From assembly GCF_025753855.1 (NCBI RefSeq), contig NZ_JAOWPT010000004.1, forward strand, positions 417,871-481,870: DNA of 64,000 nucleotides, given 5' to 3'. The first letter of the stretch is position 1. The number at the start of each line of letters is the position of its first letter. A model generated the notes under the pieces. The model made no database searches. It worked only from the letters and a program-made list of their open reading frames with translations, and was not told the DNA's origin. Source of the DNA: Mesorhizobium sp. ZC-5. GTDB taxonomy: Bacteria > Pseudomonadota > Alphaproteobacteria > Rhizobiales > Rhizobiaceae. The position numbers and the translations under genes were made by a program. Positions 32,094-41,035 of the stretch are shown one piece after another.

Positions 32094-32809
32094 ACCGCCC
32101 TGAGGCCCTTTTCGATCAGTTCGTAGGCGCCGTTGATGGCGGCAAGCCTTGTCGTGGCGATGGCGATGAATTCCTGCGGCAGACCGCGCGCAATCAGCCG
32201 GTCGGGATGGTTGCTGGCGACAAGCTTGCGGTAGTGCTTGCGGACTTCATCGAAGGGCGCGCCGCGCTCTATGCCGAGGATCGCATAGGGGTCTGCGTCG
32301 CCCAGATCGAGATGACGGGCAAGGATGCGCTGGTAGTGCGCTTCGTCGATCTTGAATATCTCGGCTATACGCCTGAGGAACATCCCTTCGCGCTCATGCA
32401 TCACGCCATCGGCCTTGGCTATGTGGAAGAGCCCGTCAAGAATGTCTTCCAGCATGCCGCAATTGGCGTGGCCCGAGCCGCAGAGCCCGGCCATCCGCGC
32501 CGCATAGGCCTCGAAGCCGGCGATATCAGCCTGGGCAAGATCGTAGAGCCGCGCCACGTTGCGGGTTTCTTTCGGCGGAATCTGGAAGATTTCCTGGAAA
32601 GCCCGGATCTCGGCCTGCGATACCACGCCGTCCGCCTTTGCCATCTTCGCCGACAGCGCAATCATCGCCACCGAAAAAGCCACGCGACGGCGCAGCTCGG
32701 GGTCGCCGGCGAAAATCGTGCGCAAGGCCTCGGCGACGTCCACCGCACCGGCGCGCGCCGAAGCTGAAACGCGCGAAACGAAATAACCTATCCGTTCCCA
32801 AATCGACAT
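32090..32809 (-). CDS. TerB/DjlA-type J-domain protein
   Basis: This 239-residue protein has a TerB-like helical domain (residues 45-160, with MAKADGVVSQAEI and IAKADGVMHEREGMF repeats that often bind metal) and a C-terminal J domain (DPYAILGIERGAPFDEVRKH, then SNHPDRL with the HPD motif that stimulates DnaK). This arrangement matches DjlA except that no clear N-terminal membrane helix is present. Overlap with the amidase gene suggests a shared role at the envelope, but this is inference. Confidence 0.88.
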   Translation of the reverse strand: MSIWERIGYFVSRVSASARAGAVDVAEALRTIFAGDPELRRRVAFSVAMIALSAKMAKADGVVSQAEIRAFQEIFQIPPKETRNVARLYDLAQADIAGFEAYAARMAGLCGSGHANCGMLEDILDGLFHIAKADGVMHEREGMFLRRIAEIFKIDEAHYQRILARHLDLGDADPYAILGIERGAPFDEVRKHYRKLVASNHPDRLIARGLPQEFIAIATTRLAAINGAYELIEKGLRAV

Positions 32810-32916
32810 GCGCGCTTCTTAGAGGCAAACCACGAAAATGGCGAGGCGGCTTGATGCCACGGAGGCCCGAAACCGCGCTGGAATTTTTGCAGAAACCAAC
32901 ATTGACCCGCTGCCCG

Positions 32917-32948
32917 GAAAAAGAAACGGCCAGCCCGAGGGCTGGCCG
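32917..32948 (-). terminator. Terminator of Pro/Ala-rich lipoprotein gene
   Basis: CGGCCAGCCC at 32927-32936 and its perfect complement at 32939-32948 enclose a 2-base loop; the minus strand continues with TTTCTTTTTCC. It follows the stop at 32974 by 25 bp. Confidence 0.85.
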
Positions 32949-32973
32949 CAACAGTACTCTTGCGCAGTACGGC

Positions 32974-33417
32974 TTACTGGACGCCGAGCGCCTGCTTGGC
33001 GGCGGCTTCCGCCGCATCTCCGGCCTGCTTGGCCTGGTCCTCCGTCTGGCCGGCGGCCTTCGCGGCGGCTTCGGCGCTCGTACGGGCGGCTGTCACCGCC
33101 TGCTGCTTCTGCTCGGCAGTCATCGACGCCGCCTGCTCCTTCAGCGCATTCATGGCATCCTCGGCAGCCTTCGCCGGATCGGCGGGGGCAGCCGGCGCGG
33201 CTGGGGCCGGTGCGGCCGGAGCTGGTTCGGCCGGGGCGGGAGCGGGTTCAGCGGGAGCGGGTTCAGCGGGAGCGGCAGGAGCCGGCGCCGGCTCGGCTGG
33301 GGCGGCCGGCTGTTCGGTGGTTGCGGGAGGTGTCTCGGTTTTCTGCTCGCTTTCGCCGCAAGCAGCAAGCGCCAGCATCGAAACTCCGGCCAGCGAAACA
33401 AGAAGCAATCTGTTCAT
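32974..33417 (-). CDS. Pro/Ala-rich lipoprotein
   Basis: The ATG at 33417 gives MNRLLLVSLAGVSMLALAAC, a signal peptide with lipobox LAAC. About 70 residues of Pro-Ala-Glu repeats follow (PAEPAPAEPAPA units), then a helical Ala/Lys/Gln-rich segment (DPAKAAEDAMNALKEQ onward) to residue 147. The proline region could span part of the periplasm and the helical end could contact cell wall or membrane. Function is unknown. A longer frame to 33453 adds a non-signal-like head and is less likely. Confidence 0.8.
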   Translation of the reverse strand: MNRLLLVSLAGVSMLALAACGESEQKTETPPATTEQPAAPAEPAPAPAAPAEPAPAEPAPAPAEPAPAAPAPAAPAAPADPAKAAEDAMNALKEQAASMTAEQKQQAVTAARTSAEAAAKAAGQTEDQAKQAGDAAEAAAKQALGVQ

Positions 33418-33552
33418 GTGTAATCCCTCATGTAGTAGCTCAAATAAGCCCACCGCAAAGCGTACATACCTGAATTGAGGCGAAGTTGGGCCTCAAATCG
33501 ACTGCTTTGCGCAAGAAAACACCAAAACGCACAGGGATTTACAGGATTTGGT

Positions 33553-33582
33553 AAAGAAAAGGCCGGATCGGCGATCCGGCCT
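33553..33582 (-). terminator. Terminator of second small lipoprotein gene
   Basis: AGGCCGGATC (33560-33569) pairs with GATCCGGCCT (33573-33582) around a 3-base loop, with a T-rich tail on the minus strand (AAAGAAAA at 33553-33560 on the plus strand). Confidence 0.85.
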
Positions 33583-33614
33583 CTTCGCAATCGGCAATTG
33601 GGAGGATTGTGCGT

Positions 33615-33797
33615 TTACTGCGCCGGGGGCGTTGCCGGCGGTGTCGCCGGTGCCGGCTCCGTTGCGGGCGGCGTTGCCGGCGCGGGCTCGGTTGTCGCTG
33701 GCGGCGTGGCGGTACCACCGCCGCCTCCCTGGTTGTCATTGCAGGCGGCGAGACCGAGTAGGCCAATGCCGGCGACCGCGAGAACAAGTTTCCTCAT
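33615..33797 (-). CDS. Small Pro/Thr-rich lipoprotein
   Basis: This 60-residue protein starts at an ATG with AGGAG seven bases upstream. The signal peptide MRKLVLAVAGIGLLGLAAC ends in lipobox LAAC (Cys19). The mature part is Asn/Gly (NDNQGGGGG) and then Pro/Ala/Thr repeats (PATTEPAPATPPA), with no folded domain. It resembles the next gene downstream in layout, and the pair may be a local duplication that has drifted. Its own hairpin terminator is present. Confidence 0.8.
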   Translation of the reverse strand: MRKLVLAVAGIGLLGLAACNDNQGGGGGTATPPATTEPAPATPPATEPAPATPPATPPAQ

Positions 33798-33943
33798 TGT
33801 CTTTCTCCTTGGTAATCTGCGAGACGACAGCGCCGTATGAAACGGCCAGTCATCGCTACAATACCATCCATCCACAAGACGTTGCGTCACATCGGCTAAC
33901 CGCACTTAACAATTTGTGCTTGCAGGACTTTTGGCCGTCGCGA

Positions 33944-34465
33944 TCAGAGGCTGGCGGCACCGCGGGCGGCCTGGTCATATTGCCCGGACAAAGCGCGCAT
34001 CAACGCGGCGATGCGGCTCAGTTCGTCTTCATCGAATTTCAGCGACTTGATGCTGGAGATCAGCAACGCCTCGCGAATGTCCCGATAGCGGCGGCACGCA
34101 TCCGCTCCGGCGGCGGTCACCTTGACCGTCTTTTCCTTGCCGCGGCGTCCGGTATCGATCAGCCCGATACTTTCCAGTTTCTTCAGCGCATAGGTCACGA
34201 CATGCGTGTCTTCTATGTTGAACATCATGCAGAGGTCGGACAGCGTCTTTTCTCGCGACCGGTGATTGGTGGCGTGTAGGATAAGCACGTCGATATGGCC
34301 AAGGCCGGGAAAACCCGCCGCCGCCATGCAGCGCACGATCCATCGCTGGAATGCATTGCCCATCACCGTCAGCGCGAATTCCATTTCGGAAAGCGCAGGC
34401 ATGGCGCCTTCGGCGAGATGTGCCGCGGAAACCACGGGGCCGACCGTCGTGCCATCCTTTTTCAT
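33944..34465 (-). CDS. MarR-family winged-helix transcriptional regulator
   Basis: This 173-residue regulator has a MarR-type helix-turn-helix (KTLSDLCMMFNIEDTHVVTY) and wing (ESIGLIDTGRRGKEKTVKVT) between residues 70 and 120. The ATG at 34465 has GAAGGA eight bases upstream; the frame extends to 34645 but would overlap the divergent gene. It is divergent from the 5-oxoprolinase gene with a perfect dyad between them, so it probably controls that gene and itself. The ligand is unknown. Confidence 0.85.
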   Translation of the reverse strand: MKKDGTTVGPVVSAAHLAEGAMPALSEMEFALTVMGNAFQRWIVRCMAAAGFPGLGHIDVLILHATNHRSREKTLSDLCMMFNIEDTHVVTYALKKLESIGLIDTGRRGKEKTVKVTAAGADACRRYRDIREALLISSIKSLKFDEDELSRIAALMRALSGQYDQAARGAASL

Positions 34466-34486
34466 CTGGCTCTTCCTTCGATCATG

Positions 34487-34511
34487 ATTTATCGGTAAAA
34501 CATCGATAAAT
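34487..34511. promoter_or_regulatory. Candidate MarR operator
   Basis: ATTTATCG (34487-34494) and CGATAAAT (34504-34511) are perfect inverted repeats separated by nine bases. The dyad lies 22 bp before the regulator start and 57 bp before the oxoprolinase start. Confidence 0.6.
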
Positions 34512-34568
34512 TCATGACAACCTATCATGGGACGGAATTTCCTGTCCATTCGGAAATCGGAGAACCAG

Positions 34569-37500
34569 ATGAGCGCCAAATGGGATTTCTGGATCGATCG
34601 CGGCGGCACCTTCACCGACATCATCGGCCGCGACCCGCGAGGCAACCTGCATCCGAAGAAGCTGCTTTCGGAAAATCCCGGAGCCTATCGCGATGCCGCC
34701 ATCCAGGGGATTCGCGACCTGCTCGGTCTGGACACCGGAGCGCCGATCCCGGCCGGCGTGATCGGCGACATCAAGATGGGCACGACGGTCGCCACCAACG
34801 CGCTCCTGGAACGCAAGGGCGACCGGGTGCTGCTGCTCATCACCAAGGGATTTCGCGATGCCCTGAAGATCGCCTACCAGGCGCGCCCGGATATTTTTGC
34901 CAAAGAGATCATTCTGCCGGAGCAGCTCTACGAGCGCGTCATCGAGGTCGAGGAACGCGTTCGCGCGGACGGAACGGTTGAACGGCTGCTCGACATCGCC
35001 GCGGTCAACCCGTTGATCGAGCAGGCGAAGGCGGATGGCATCGATGCCGTCGCCATCGTCTTCATGCATGCCTGGAAGTTTCCCGAACACGAGCAGGCAA
35101 TCGCGAAAGTCTGCCGCAAGCTTGGCTTTGCCCAGGTTTCGGTCAGCCACGAGGTCTCGCCGCTGGTCAAGCTGGTCGGTCGCGGCGACACCACCGTGGT
35201 CGACGCCTATCTGTCGCCGATCCTGTCGCGGTATGTGAGGCAGGTCGGTGAAGAGCTCGGGATATTCTCCCCCGTTGAGGGGGAGATGCCCGCGCAGCGG
35301 GCAGAGGGGGTAACCTCAGAAGGCACCGCTAACGCGCCGAGCATTGCCGAAGCTACCCCACCCGACGGCTCCGCCGCCACCCTCCCCTCAAGGGAGAGGG
35401 AAGGTCCCCGCCTGATGTTCATGATGTCCTCCGGCGGCCTCACCGCCGCCGACATATTTCAGGGCAAGGATGCGCTGCTCTCCGGCCCGGCCGGCGGCGT
35501 CGTCGGCATGATCGAGACGGCGAAGCTCGCCGGCTTCGAAAAAGTCATCGGCTTCGATATGGGCGGTACCTCCACCGACGTGACCCACTTCGACGGGGAT
35601 TACGAACGGGTCTTCGACACCGAGGTCGCCGGGGTCCGCGTGCGCGCGCCGATGATGCGCATCCATACGGTCGCAGCGGGGGGCGGCTCGATCCTGCATT
35701 TCGAGGCCGGACGTTTTCGCGCCGGACCGGATTCGGCAGGCGCCAACCCAGGGCCGGCCTGCTATCGCCGCGGCGGCCCCCTCGCCGTCACCGACGCCAA
35801 TGTCATGCTCGGCAAGCTACAGCCCGATTTCTTCCCGACGATCTTCGGCCCCCGCCACGACCAGCCGCTGGACGCCAGGGTCGTGCGAGAAAAGTTCTCC
35901 GCCCTTGCGGCCGAGATAGGCGATGGCCGTTCGCCCGAAGCGGTGGCGGAAGGTTTTGTCACCATCGCCGTCGAAAACATGGCCAACGCCATCAAGAAGA
36001 TCTCTGTCCAGCGCGGTTATGACGTCACCGAATATCTGCTGAACTGCTTTGGCGGCGCCGGCGGTCAGCATGCCTGCCTCGTCGCCGACGCGCTCGGCAT
36101 GGAATCAGTGCTGATCCACCCATTCTCCGGCCTGCTCTCGGCCTACGGCATCGGCCTGGCCAGCATCTTTGCCGCGCGCCAGCAGGCTTTGCTCGCACCG
36201 CTGGCAGCCGATTCCTTGCCTGCCATCGAGGAATTGATCGGCTCGCTGACGCAAGCAGTGGCCGGCGAACTCGCCGCCCAGGGAATATCCGGCGAAGCGG
36301 TGGACGCAAGGCCCCTGCTCCACATCCGCTACGACGGAACCGACACCACCCTCCCGATCCATTTCGCCCACAGGTCCGTGGACGCGGCTAAAGCCGATTT
36401 CGAGACTGCCCACAAGGCGCAGTTCGGTTTCATATACGACGACAAGAAGCTGATCGTGGAGACCGTCGCCGTCGAGGGCAGCAATGTCGGCACCGAGCGA
36501 AATGACGAGGCTATCGCCGCCTCCGGCCCACCTCGCGCAAGGCCTGCCGCGGCGGAAACGCGAGAGCTCTACGCCGACGGCCAGTGGCAGGAAGCCGGCG
36601 TGTATCGGCGCGATGCCTTGCGCTCTTCGGACCTGATCGCCGGCCCTGCCCTCATCATCGAGGCCAACCAGACCATTGTCGTCGAAGCCGGCTGGCAGGC
36701 CGAAATAACCCTCCGCAACCACGTGCTGTTGCGCCGCACCGAGAAGAAGCAGCGCCGGGCAGCGCTCGGCACCGCGGCCGACCCGGTCATGCTCGAAGTG
36801 TTCAACAACCTCTTCATGTCGATCGCCGAACAGATGGGCGTGACGCTCCAGAACACCGCCTATTCGGTCAACATCAAGGAGCGGCTCGATTTTTCCTGTG
36901 CCGTGTTCGACCGCACCGGGGCGCTGGTCGCCAACGCGCCGCATATGCCGGTGCACCTCGGCTCCATGGACCGCTCCGTCGAAACCATCATCCGCTTGAA
37001 CGAAGGCGATATCCGTCCGGGCGACGTGTTTGCACTGAACGCGCCCTACAATGGCGGCACGCACCTGCCGGACATAACCGTGGTGACGCCGGTGTTCGAC
37101 GACGGCGGCAAGGAAATCCTCTTCTACGTCGCCGCACGCGGCCATCACGCGGATGTCGGCGGCACCGCGCCGGGCTCCATGACGCCGCTGGCGACCACGG
37201 TTGATGAGGAAGGCGTGCTGTTCGATAATTTTCGCATCGTCGAACGCGGCCGGTTCCGCGAGAAGGAACTGCAGACGCTGCTGACCGACCACCCATATCC
37301 CGCGAGAAATCCGCAACAGAACATCGCCGACCTGAAGGCGCAGATTGCCGCCAACGAGAAGGGCGTCGCCGAACTTCGCAAGATGGTCGCGCATTTCGGG
37401 CTCGACGTGGTCGAAGCCTATATGGGCCATGTCCAGGACAACGCCGCCGAGAGTGTGCGCCGCGTGCTGGAGCGGCTGCCCGACAGTTCCGAATATGAAT

Positions 37501-38324
37501 ATCCGACCGACACCGGCCAGGTCATCAAGGTGAAGATCACCGTCGACCGGCAAAAGCGCGAGGCGACGCTCGACTTCACCGGCACGTCCAACGTCGAGAA
37601 GAACAATTTCAACGCGCCGGAACCGGTGGCGCGCGCGGCGGTTCTCTATGCCTTCCGCGTCATGGTCGAAGACATGATCCCGATGAATGCCGGCTGCCTG
37701 AGGCCGATCAACATCGTCATTCCGGACGGCTGCATGTTGAAGCCCGCCTATCCCGCCGCCGTGGTGGCCGGCAATGTCGAGACCTCGCAGCACGTCACCA
37801 ACGCGCTGTTCGGCGCCATGGGGGCACTGGCCAACGCGCAGGGCACCATGAACAACCTCACCTTCGGCAACGCGAAATATCAGTATTACGAAACGATCTG
37901 CTCTGGCTCGCCGGCGGGCCAAATGAACGATGGCCGCGGTTTCACGGGCACCTCGGGCGTGCACACCCACATGACCAATTCGCGCCTCACCGATCCAGAA
38001 ATCCTCGAACTGCGCTTCCCGGTGCTGCTCGAGGATTTTTATGTCCGCGCGGCATCCGGCGGCACGGGCAAGTGGAACGCCGGCGATGGCACGCGACGCA
38101 CGATCCGCTTTCTGGAGAAAATGGAATGCGCGATTCTGTCCTCGCATCGATCGCACCCGCCGCGCGGCGTCGATGGCGGCGGCGACGGCAAGGTGGGCAA
38201 GACCGAAGTGCGCCGCCTGGACGGCAGCGTCGACACGCTGAAAGCCTGCGACCAGACGATTCTGGAGGCGGGCGAGGCGGTGATCGTCACCACCCCGACG
38301 GCAGGAGGATTTGGGCGCGGCTGA
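34569..38324 (+). CDS. 5-oxoprolinase / hydantoinase A-B fusion
   Basis: The protein (1251 residues) fuses HyuA-like and HyuB-like halves, as in ATP-dependent 5-oxoprolinase, which opens 5-oxoproline to glutamate. The A half starts [19 protein letters not shown] and includes [16 protein letters not shown]; the B half starts near residue 740 ([19 protein letters not shown]) and includes [23 protein letters not shown] lies seven bases before the ATG. Residues about 233-278 come from a palindromic repeat element inserted in frame and are absent from the usual family sequence. Hydantoinase activity is an alternative. Confidence 0.9.
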   Translation: MSAKWDFWIDRGGTFTDIIGRDPRGNLHPKKLLSENPGAYRDAAIQGIRDLLGLDTGAPIPAGVIGDIKMGTTVATNALLERKGDRVLLLITKGFRDALKIAYQARPDIFAKEIILPEQLYERVIEVEERVRADGTVERLLDIAAVNPLIEQAKADGIDAVAIVFMHAWKFPEHEQAIAKVCRKLGFAQVSVSHEVSPLVKLVGRGDTTVVDAYLSPILSRYVRQVGEELGIFSPVEGEMPAQRAEGVTSEGTANAPSIAEATPPDGSAATLPSREREGPRLMFMMSSGGLTAADIFQGKDALLSGPAGGVVGMIETAKLAGFEKVIGFDMGGTSTDVTHFDGDYERVFDTEVAGVRVRAPMMRIHTVAAGGGSILHFEAGRFRAGPDSAGANPGPACYRRGGPLAVTDANVMLGKLQPDFFPTIFGPRHDQPLDARVVREKFSALAAEIGDGRSPEAVAEGFVTIAVENMANAIKKISVQRGYDVTEYLLNCFGGAGGQHACLVADALGMESVLIHPFSGLLSAYGIGLASIFAARQQALLAPLAADSLPAIEELIGSLTQAVAGELAAQGISGEAVDARPLLHIRYDGTDTTLPIHFAHRSVDAAKADFETAHKAQFGFIYDDKKLIVETVAVEGSNVGTERNDEAIAASGPPRARPAAAETRELYADGQWQEAGVYRRDALRSSDLIAGPALIIEANQTIVVEAGWQAEITLRNHVLLRRTEKKQRRAALGTAADPVMLEVFNNLFMSIAEQMGVTLQNTAYSVNIKERLDFSCAVFDRTGALVANAPHMPVHLGSMDRSVETIIRLNEGDIRPGDVFALNAPYNGGTHLPDITVVTPVFDDGGKEILFYVAARGHHADVGGTAPGSMTPLATTVDEEGVLFDNFRIVERGRFREKELQTLLTDHPYPARNPQQNIADLKAQIAANEKGVAELRKMVAHFGLDVVEAYMGHVQDNAAESVRRVLERLPDSSEYEYPTDTGQVIKVKITVDRQKREATLDFTGTSNVEKNNFNAPEPVARAAVLYAFRVMVEDMIPMNAGCLRPINIVIPDGCMLKPAYPAAVVAGNVETSQHVTNALFGAMGALANAQGTMNNLTFGNAKYQYYETICSGSPAGQMNDGRGFTGTSGVHTHMTNSRLTDPEILELRFPVLLEDFYVRAASGGTGKWNAGDGTRRTIRFLEKMECAILSSHRSHPPRGVDGGGDGKVGKTEVRRLDGSVDTLKACDQTILEAGEAVIVTTPTAGGFGRG
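35266..35403. repeat. Palindromic CTCCCC-type repeat element inside the oxoprolinase gene
   Basis: The element starts with CTCCCCCGTTGAGGGGGAG and ends with CTCCCCTCAAGGGAGAG, so its ends are inverted repeats; internal AGAGGGGGTAACC and GCTACCCCACCC also pair. About 138 bp (46 codons) without a stop are added to the host gene. The layout matches palindromic elements usually found between genes in rhizobia and is related to the copy at 45388-45535. Confidence 0.75.
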
Positions 38325-38336
38325 GCCGCGTCCCCC

Positions 38337-38726
38337 CTATTCCAGATTGGTCTGTATCCAGCGGGGCGAGAGGTGAATGTCGAGCGTCTGGAGCCTCCCG
38401 GGACCGAGATTGATGAACCGGTGCGGCAGGCCGGCGGGTCCCATCACCGTTTCGCCGGCCTCCGCGTCGATCACCTGATCGCCGACGAAGAACCGCGCAC
38501 GGCCCTGCTGGACCACGAATACCTCGTCGTAGGGATGCACGTGCAGCCCGGGGCCCGTCCCCGGTTCGTCGTTGCCGTAGCTCAGCACCGTGATCTGCGT
38601 TGCCAGGGCTTCGCCGTTGACCGAGCCGCGATAAGGACCATCGAGGGTGCCGTCGAAGAGCTTGGCCTTGGCAGGATGGCGACCGTCCGGTGTGACGGTC
38701 GCAGGGTCGAAATCGCGCCGAGTCAT
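38337..38726 (-). CDS. Cupin-domain protein
   Basis: This 129-residue single-domain cupin carries both motifs: GLHVHPYDEVFVVQQG (metal-type His, His, Glu) at residues 60-75 and the second HRFINLGPG motif near residue 103. Small cupins of this kind bind metals and may be isomerases, dioxygenases or sugar-binding proteins; the activity cannot be stated. It converges on the oxoprolinase gene, 12 bp apart. Confidence 0.85.
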   Translation of the reverse strand: MTRRDFDPATVTPDGRHPAKAKLFDGTLDGPYRGSVNGEALATQITVLSYGNDEPGTGPGLHVHPYDEVFVVQQGRARFFVGDQVIDAEAGETVMGPAGLPHRFINLGPGRLQTLDIHLSPRWIQTNLE

Positions 38727-38786
38727 TGAACCTCCTGGGTAGAGCCGAGGATGCTCAGCGCAACGCAGGAGTGCAAGCCCCCACCC

Positions 38787-39272
38787 TCAGGCCGCCAGTT
38801 CGCCTCGCTGGAGCATGCCTTCCATGCGGGCGTAGCTTGCCTCCATTCCTTCGTCCATGCCGGTCGCCAGCATGGCCGCGCGCGTTTCCGCGTCCGGTAG
38901 CGTCATGCGCATGATCATCAGGGTGCCGGTGCCATCCTTCTCGAACCGCGTCTCGACATGATTGTCGGGCGTCGGGTCGGGCAGATGCATGCGCTCGATA
39001 TGAACGATGCGGCTGTAGGGCTCGACTTCGACGTACTCCCCCGTCAGGTGGAAACCGGCGCCCTTGCCGTCCGACCACTCGTAACGGATCTTTCCACCCG
39101 GCTTTGCCTCGTTGATGCAGATCGGCATCGACCAGCCGTCCGGCCCGAGCAGCCATTTCTGGACAAGCTTCGGGTCGGTATGGGCACGAAACACGGCTTC
39201 CGGCGAAGCAGCAAAACGGCGGGTGACGACGACATGCCGGTCGCCCTCGGTGGTGAGCGTAAGCTTGCTCAT
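38787..39272 (-). CDS. SRPBCC (AHSA1-type) domain protein
   Basis: This 161-residue START-like protein shows TRRFAASPEAVFRAHTDPK at residues 17-35, WLLGPDGWSMP and the C-terminal GMDEGMEASYARMEG typical of the activator of Hsp90 ATPase homolog 1-like family. GGAAAGGA precedes the ATG at 39272, which overlaps the stop of the ArsR gene by 4 bp. The ArsR/AHSA1 pair is a very common operon, but its ligand is rarely known. Confidence 0.88.
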   Translation of the reverse strand: MSKLTLTTEGDRHVVVTRRFAASPEAVFRAHTDPKLVQKWLLGPDGWSMPICINEAKPGGKIRYEWSDGKGAGFHLTGEYVEVEPYSRIVHIERMHLPDPTPDNHVETRFEKDGTGTLMIMRMTLPDAETRAAMLATGMDEGMEASYARMEGMLQRGELAA

Positions 39273-39607
39273 GGTTTTTCCTTTCCTTCCTCGGTTTGCA
39301 TTTCGGCCAGAACGTCGTCGAGCCGGTCGTAGTTGCGGGCCATCGCCTGGCGGAGCCAGTCCAGCCATCGATCGATTTCGGCGATCGCGTCGGGCGCCAG
39401 GCGGCAAGGACGTTTCGTGCCCTCCACCCGGCGTGTGATCAGCCCTGCTCCTTCGAGCACCTTCAGGTGCCGTGAAACGGCGGGCTGCGTCATGTCGAAA
39501 GGCTCCGCCAGTTCCATCACCGTCGCCTCCCCGAGCGCCAGCCGCGCCAGAATGGCGCGCCGGGTCGGATCGGCCAGCGCCAGAAATGCTGTATCCAGGT
39601 TTCGCAT
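39269..39607 (-). CDS. ArsR-family transcriptional regulator
   Basis: This 112-residue winged-helix repressor has TAFLALADPTRRAILARLAL at residues 5-24 and the recognition helix DMTQPAVSRHLKVLEGAGLI. It lacks the cysteine pair of metal sensors, so it is probably not a metal regulator. The ATG at 39607 is used; a GTG two codons upstream is the alternative. It leads the two-gene operon with the AHSA1-type gene, and an AT-rich dyad lies 14-37 bp upstream. Confidence 0.9.
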   Translation of the reverse strand: MRNLDTAFLALADPTRRAILARLALGEATVMELAEPFDMTQPAVSRHLKVLEGAGLITRRVEGTKRPCRLAPDAIAEIDRWLDWLRQAMARNYDRLDDVLAEMQTEEGKEKP

Positions 39608-39620
39608 TATCACGAGTCCT

Positions 39621-39644
39621 TTATATAAATTTTATGTTATATAA
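39621..39644. promoter_or_regulatory. AT-rich dyad, candidate ArsR operator
   Basis: TTATATAA at 39621-39628 and again at 39637-39644, each self-complementary and 16 bp apart, form a symmetric 24-bp AT-only-rich site in GC-rich surroundings. It lies just upstream of the ArsR gene, where autoregulation would be expected. Confidence 0.5.
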
Positions 39645-39712
39645 CAGATTTGTTTTTGACAAGGAACTTCTGATTGGGCGCAGGATTTTTCGAGCGATCC
39701 GTCGCCGCCGAA

Positions 39713-39741
39713 CCGTCATCGCTCTGTCACCCGCCTGTCAT
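39713..39741 (+). promoter_or_regulatory. Triple PHO-box-like PhoB site upstream of btaAB
   Basis: Three 7-bp units, CCGTCAT (39713-39719), CTGTCAC (39724-39730) and CTGTCAT (39735-39741), follow each other with 4-bp spacers, an exact 11-bp period. The last two form a classic PHO box (CTGTCAT-N4-CTGTCAT) with one mismatch in 14. The site ends 49 bp before the btaA start. PhoB control of betaine-lipid genes is known in Sinorhizobium. Confidence 0.8.
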
Positions 39742-39790
39742 CACTCTGCGCTACCCGCTTGCCTCAATTGCAATGGGGAATCGCTTTGCC

Positions 39791-41035
39791 ATGACCGACG
39801 TCTCATCGGAAATTGGTTTCGTCCGTAACAAGCGTCTTGGAAAAGCTGTCTACCAGAATCGTGCACTGTCGAAGGCCGGCCTGTCGGAGCGGCTGTTCGC
39901 CCTGCTCTTCTCCGGCCTCGTCTATCCGCAGATATGGGAGGACCCGGAAATCGACATGGAAGCGATGCAGCTGTCCGAAGGCCATCGCATCGTCACCATC
40001 GCATCGGGCGGCTGCAACGCGCTGGCCTATCTTACGCGTTCTCCAGCCAGGATCGATGCCGTTGACCTCAACACCGCACATGTGGCGCTGAACCGCATGA
40101 AGCTCGCGGCGGTGCGTCACCTGCCGGCCCAGGCCGATCTCTTCCGCTTCTTCGGCGGCAACGGCCACGCCCACAATCCCGCCGCCTACGACCGTTTCAT
40201 CGCGCCGCATCTCGACCGCGTCACGCGCGCCTACTGGGAACGCCGCAACTGGCGCGGCCAGCGCCGCATCGCGGTGTTCGAGAAGAATTTCTACCAGACC
40301 GGCCTGCTCGGCTTCTTCATCGCCACCGGCCATCGTGTCGCAAAGCTCTATGGCATCGACCCGGCACGCATCATGGAGGCGCGCACGCTGCGCGACCAGC
40401 GCCGCTTCTTCGAGGAATATCTGGCGCCGCTGTTCGACCGCCGGCTGCTGCGCTGGGCGACCGCCAGGAAGGCCTCGCTCTTCGGCCTCGGCATTCCGCC
40501 GGCGCAGTACGACTCGCTGATTACCTCGGGCGACGGCACCATGGCCAACGTGCTGTCGGTGCGATTGGAAAAGCTCGCCTGCCACTTTCCGCTCCGCGAC
40601 AACTATTTCGCCTGGCAGGCGTTCGCGCGCCGCTACCCCCAGCCCGGCGAGGCGCGGCTGCCCGCCTATCTCGAACCGGAAAGCTACGACACGATCCGCC
40701 GCAACGCCGGCCGCGTCACCGTTCATCACGCCAACTTCACCGAACTGCTCGCCGGCAAGGGCGCCGCAAGCGTCGACCGCTACATCCTGCTCGACGCGCA
40801 GGACTGGATGACCGACGACCAGCTGAACGCGGTGTGGACCGAGATCACCCGCACCGCCGCGCCCAGCGCGCGCGTCATCTTCCGCACGGCAGCCGAGCCC
40901 AGCCTGCTGCCCGGCCGCGTCTCGCCCGCCCTGCTCGACCAGTGGACCTACGAGGAGGAGCAGTCGCTCGATCTGTCCGCGCGCGACCGCTCGGCCATCT
41001 ATGGCGGCTTCCACCTCTACGTGAAGAAAGCCTGA
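39791..41035 (+). CDS. btaA: BtaA: SAM:diacylglycerol 3-amino-3-carboxypropyltransferase
   Basis: BtaA transfers the 3-amino-3-carboxypropyl group of SAM to diacylglycerol, the first step to the betaine lipid DGTS. The 414-residue protein has the DUF3419 pattern: LVYPQIWEDPEIDMEAM at residues 44-60, TIASGGCNALAYLTR (SAM-binding-like), DAVDLNTAHVALNRMK and the C-terminal ILLDAQDWMTD. The start MTDVSSEIGF is preferred because the PHO box lies upstream of it; another ATG is six codons earlier. It overlaps btaB by one base (TGATG). Confidence 0.92.
   Translation: MTDVSSEIGFVRNKRLGKAVYQNRALSKAGLSERLFALLFSGLVYPQIWEDPEIDMEAMQLSEGHRIVTIASGGCNALAYLTRSPARIDAVDLNTAHVALNRMKLAAVRHLPAQADLFRFFGGNGHAHNPAAYDRFIAPHLDRVTRAYWERRNWRGQRRIAVFEKNFYQTGLLGFFIATGHRVAKLYGIDPARIMEARTLRDQRRFFEEYLAPLFDRRLLRWATARKASLFGLGIPPAQYDSLITSGDGTMANVLSVRLEKLACHFPLRDNYFAWQAFARRYPQPGEARLPAYLEPESYDTIRRNAGRVTVHHANFTELLAGKGAASVDRYILLDAQDWMTDDQLNAVWTEITRTAAPSARVIFRTAAEPSLLPGRVSPALLDQWTYEEEQSLDLSARDRSAIYGGFHLYVKKA

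Noticed and set aside
36105..38156. 683-residue open frame on the minus strand opposite the oxoprolinase gene
   Set aside because: Every recognised HyuB motif is on the plus strand; the antisense frame is His/Arg-rich and unrelated to any family.
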